Part shown: in pieces, positions 52,455-54,960 of the stretch
Numbering within the stretch: position 1 is the first letter of the stretch
How the letters are laid out: the number at the start of each line of letters is the position of its first letter
Translations under genes and position numbers: made by a program
The notes under the pieces: model-generated
What the model was told of the DNA's origin: nothing
The model's input: the letters and a program-made list of their open reading frames with translations, nothing else
Databases searched by the model: none
Origin: Desulfovibrio legallii
GTDB lineage: Bacteria > Desulfobacterota > Desulfovibrionia > Desulfovibrionales > Desulfovibrionaceae
NCBI RefSeq assembly: GCF_004309735.1
Contig: NZ_SIXC01000008.1
Span: 2,349-57,308 of the forward strand
Direction of reading: 5' to 3'
DNA: 54,960 nt

Positions 52455-52904
52455 ATGCCCAGAACAGCCCTTGCCGCCCTGCTGGCCCTGCTGGCGCTGA
52501 CAATCTGCTCCCCGCCCGCCCAAGCCGCAGGCTTTGAAGGGCCAGGCGTGGCCCCGGCGGTGACCCGCGCCGTGGACGTGCTCAATGCGCAGGACGATGC
52601 CCCCTGCGTGCTGGAAGGCCGCCTGGTGGAAAAGCTGCCCCGGCGTAAGCACCGTTATCTGTTTGAAGACCGCAGCGGCCAGGTGGTAGTGGAAATCGAA
52701 AACGCGGTTTTCGGCCAGTCTACTGTGACGCCCAAGGACAAAATCCGCCTGCAGGGCCATGTGGACTGGAACCGCAAACGCCCCAATACGGTGGAGGTGG
52801 ACAGCCTCACCATTCTGGGCCCGGTGACGGACGCGGACCTGCCCCCCGTCCAGCCCCGACAGGAAAACGCCCCCGGCCATGCCCGACACCCTGCTGCTCG
52901 TTGA
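52455..52904 (+). CDS. periplasmic OB-fold protein (YgiW/YdeI, BOF family), second copy
   Basis: The product is 149 aa. Signal peptide MPRTALAALLALLALTICSP with cleavage after AQA (AQA-AGF). The OB core reads VLEGRLVEKLPRRKHRYLFED, SGQVVVEIENAVF and KIRLQGHVDWN and is close to the YgiW pattern (more than the first copy is). The ribosome site is AAGGAGG. It overlaps the response regulator start by 26 bp, so translation is coupled. The layout (ygiW, regulator, kinase) is the known ygiW-qseBC order. Confidence 0.87.
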   Translation: MPRTALAALLALLALTICSPPAQAAGFEGPGVAPAVTRAVDVLNAQDDAPCVLEGRLVEKLPRRKHRYLFEDRSGQVVVEIENAVFGQSTVTPKDKIRLQGHVDWNRKRPNTVEVDSLTILGPVTDADLPPVQPRQENAPGHARHPAAR

Positions 52905-53607
52905 GGACAACGAGGATATCCTCGCCAACCTCTATGCCTACCTGGAGCCCCTGGGCTATGAGCTGGACTGCGCCCGCAACGGCCGCGCGGGCCTGGCCAT
53001 GGCCCTGGAACGGCGCTTTGACTGCCTGATTCTGGACGTCATGCTGCCGGGCATGGACGGTCTGGCCCTCTGCCGCGCCCTGCGGGAAGAGCATGGGCAG
53101 ACCCTGCCCGTGCTCATGCTCACGGCCCGCGATACCGTGGCCGACCGCGTACTGGGCCTGGAGGCCGGAGCAGACGACTATCTGGTCAAACCCTTTGCCC
53201 TCAAAGAGCTGGCGGCCCGCGTGCGCGCCCTGCTCCGACGCAGTCGGCTGCAGGCGGGCAAGGTTGCCGGCGCAGTCTGGACCTATGCCGACGTGCAGCT
53301 CAACACGGCCGAACATTGGGCCCAACGCGCGGGCCGCCCCCTGCGCCTGAGCCCCACGGGCTTCCGCATCCTGACGGAACTGCTGCGCGCAGCTCCGGCC
53401 CTGGTGCGCCGCCAGGAGTTGGAAAACCTCCTCTGGGGTGATGCGCCGCCCGAAGGCAGCGCCCTGCGCACCCACATCCACGAACTCCGGCGCGAACTGG
53501 ACAAACCTTTTGCCGCCGCCCTGCTGCACACCCTGCCCCATATGGGCTACCGTCTGTGCCTGGATGCCGATGACGAAGCAACAGAGGACACGGAGGGGAC
53601 AGCCTGA
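52879..53607 (+). CDS. OmpR/PhoB-family response regulator (QseB-like)
   Basis: The product is 242 aa. The receiver domain (1-120) has the acidic pair VEDNEDIL, phosphoacceptor in LILDVMLPGMDG and the switch Lys in DYLVKPF. The C-terminal winged helix (about 130-225) reads RLSPTGFRILTELLRA, LWGDAPP and THIHELRRELD then MGYRLCLD. It should bind DNA near its own operon. It starts inside the second OB-fold gene and its TGA overlaps the kinase ATG (TGATG). Confidence 0.93.
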   Translation: MPDTLLLVEDNEDILANLYAYLEPLGYELDCARNGRAGLAMALERRFDCLILDVMLPGMDGLALCRALREEHGQTLPVLMLTARDTVADRVLGLEAGADDYLVKPFALKELAARVRALLRRSRLQAGKVAGAVWTYADVQLNTAEHWAQRAGRPLRLSPTGFRILTELLRAAPALVRRQELENLLWGDAPPEGSALRTHIHELRRELDKPFAAALLHTLPHMGYRLCLDADDEATEDTEGTA

Positions 53608-54960
53608 TGTCTGTCGCTTTCCGCCCACGCCGCGCCAGCATCCGCCGTCGCCTGCTGGCGGCCTTTGTCTTTCTGGCCCTGAGCATGGGCGCGGCGCTGG
53701 GCCTGGCCGGACGCCTTTCCTTTGATTCTCTGGGCGCGGCGCTGCTGGCCTGGCATACCCGGCCGGTCATGGACGCCCTCATGGAGGCGGAACGCCGCGC
53801 CTGGGAAGCCGAAGATCGCGGCGGCGAAAAACTCTACTACGGCGAAGATCTGGCCGCCGTCATGCACTGGCGTTTTCTGGTAGGCAAAGAAGTGCCCGAC
53901 CCCTGGCGCGCCTTGCCCGACGGTCTGCACCTGACTGAAAACAGCCGCGACTTCGTGCTGGTGGCGCGGCGCGACAACGTCATCTACGCCCTCAGCGGCG
54001 AGGTGGGCGTGTTTGCGGCACTCAATCAAAAGCTCACCGGCGCGCTGCTGCTCTGCGCGCTGGCGGGTCTGGGCCTGGCCGTGGCGCTGGCCGTGGTGCT
54101 GAGCCGCCGCCTCACCGCGCCCCTGCGCGAACTTACCGCCGCCGTGGAGGCCCGCCCGCCGGAAGCCTTGCTGCACGACGGAGCAACACAGACACCCGCC
54201 GTGCCCTGCACGGAGCTGCATGACGAGGTGGGCGTGCTGGCCAGGGCCGTGGCCGCGCGCGAGGCGGCCCTGCGCAGCTATGTGCGGCGGGAAAGCAATT
54301 TTACCGGTGACGTAAGCCACGAGCTGCGCACGCCCCTCACCGTGCTGCAGGGCGGCCTGGAAATTCTGGAACCGCGTCTGGCGGCCCTGCCCCAGAGCGC
54401 CGCACTTATGCCCACCCTGCGACGGCTGACGCGCACCACCGAAGGCATGGCCCACACTGTGCGCACCCTGCTGCTGCTGGCCCGGCGGCCGGAAGAGCTG
54501 GAGTGCCGGGAACTGGACGCCACAGCCCTGCTGTGCGGACTGCTGCACCGCATGGAAAAAGACGGACTGCTGCGCCTGGAATCTATTCCGGCACCCCCCG
54601 ACGTTGACGGGAGTGTGCCGGTCCGCGACGCTGCAGATTCCGCCGCCCACGGGCTGCCGGGCGGGCTTTCGCCGTCGCGGCCGCCGCTTTCGCCCAATGC
54701 GCTTGCCCGCAGCGCACAGCGCGCGCCCGTACAGGTCTGCGCAGCCCTGGCCCCGGCGGTACGGGTCTGGGGGCACAGAGATCTGACAACCATTATCTTT
54801 AAAAATCTACTGGACAACGCCTGCAAGTACACAGAAGATAATCGCGCCGCCGTCAGCCTTACGGCTACAACGCTGCTGGTGCGCAACCGCGGCCGCATCC
54901 CGGCGGATGTGGATGTTTTTGCGCGCGGCGCACGACACGGCCACACAGGGCGGGATACTG
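53607..54960 (+). CDS. sensor histidine kinase (3' end cut by window)
   Basis: At least 451 aa. Two transmembrane segments (about residues 17-37 and 148-168) bracket a periplasmic sensor of about 110 residues; a HAMP-type region follows, then the H-box GDVSHELRTPLTVLQGG (His near residue 238) and the N-box IIFKNLLDNACKYTED. The next motif reads LVRNRGRIPADV where DxGxGI is expected, so the G1 aspartate seems to be Asn; the rest of the ATP site is beyond the window. It pairs with the regulator before it and probably senses a periplasmic signal related to the OB-fold proteins. Confidence 0.9.
   Translation, partial: MSVAFRPRRASIRRRLLAAFVFLALSMGAALGLAGRLSFDSLGAALLAWHTRPVMDALMEAERRAWEAEDRGGEKLYYGEDLAAVMHWRFLVGKEVPDPWRALPDGLHLTENSRDFVLVARRDNVIYALSGEVGVFAALNQKLTGALLLCALAGLGLAVALAVVLSRRLTAPLRELTAAVEARPPEALLHDGATQTPAVPCTELHDEVGVLARAVAAREAALRSYVRRESNFTGDVSHELRTPLTVLQGGLEILEPRLAALPQSAALMPTLRRLTRTTEGMAHTVRTLLLLARRPEELECRELDATALLCGLLHRMEKDGLLRLESIPAPPDVDGSVPVRDAADSAAHGLPGGLSPSRPPLSPNALARSAQRAPVQVCAALAPAVRVWGHRDLTTIIFKNLLDNACKYTEDNRAAVSLTATTLLVRNRGRIPADVDVFARGARHGHTGRDT

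Overview
The window is high-GC bacterial DNA with dense, short-spaced genes. The gene families point to the Desulfovibrio group (sulfate-reducing Desulfobacterota): an EndoQ-UvrD fusion, an FmdE-MoeA-type fusion, a LapA-like VCBS/RTX adhesin with an N-terminal retention module, DUF4911 beside pyrH, and a MbfA-type iron exporter. The genus is an inference from family resemblance; there is no rRNA gene here to settle it. I found no tRNA, rRNA, CRISPR array, phage or transposase gene.

Layout. 1-1886: 3' part of a PAS-GGDEF-EAL c-di-GMP protein. 2037-7629: NFACT protein, dksA, a PP-loop/NFACT-R RNA-thiolation candidate and a sigma-54 activator with a degenerate receiver; two near-identical inverted 129-bp MITE-like elements bound this block. 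7626-14619 (minus): N6-methyltransferase, EndoQ-UvrD fusion and PBP1A. 14851-17360 (minus): glycosyltransferase plus polyprenyl-phosphate sugar transferase for surface glycan. 17734-19615 (minus): rpsB-tsf with a structured leader. 20158-28949 (plus): azlCD, DUF4911, pyrH, frr, uppS, cdsA, dxr, rseP, tsaB, with a 150-bp tandem repeat between cdsA and dxr. 29240-34422 (minus): YprA-like helicase fused to an RNase H-like domain, a hexapeptide acyltransferase and phenylacetate-CoA ligase. 34615-36279: FmdE/molybdopterin-binding fusion. 36814-45070: giant adhesin and a glycosyltransferase. 45231-48403 (minus): U32 peptidase-like protein and a nucleotide-sugar epimerase. 48670-51614: membrane protein, TatA, MbfA and a Lar-like zinc ribbon. 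51767-54960: two YgiW-type OB-fold secreted proteins followed by an OmpR-type two-component system, the kinase cut by the window end.

How the genes fit together. The central block makes translation factors, UMP, undecaprenyl diphosphate, phospholipid precursors, isoprenoid precursors and envelope-stress protease. The canonical rpsB-tsf-pyrH-frr run is broken into two divergent halves around azlCD. Surface biology recurs: adhesin, two glycosyltransferases, initiating sugar transferase, epimerase, PBP1A and a c-di-GMP enzyme. DNA/RNA repair and quality control also recur: EndoQ-UvrD, YprA-YprB-like, NFACT and PP-loop.

The most unusual items are the EndoQ-UvrD single-chain repair enzyme, the paired 129-bp elements that supply TAG stop codons to two genes, a wider modular family of hairpin repeats placed at gene ends, and the LapA-like adhesin with a PAAG candidate processing site near residue 94.
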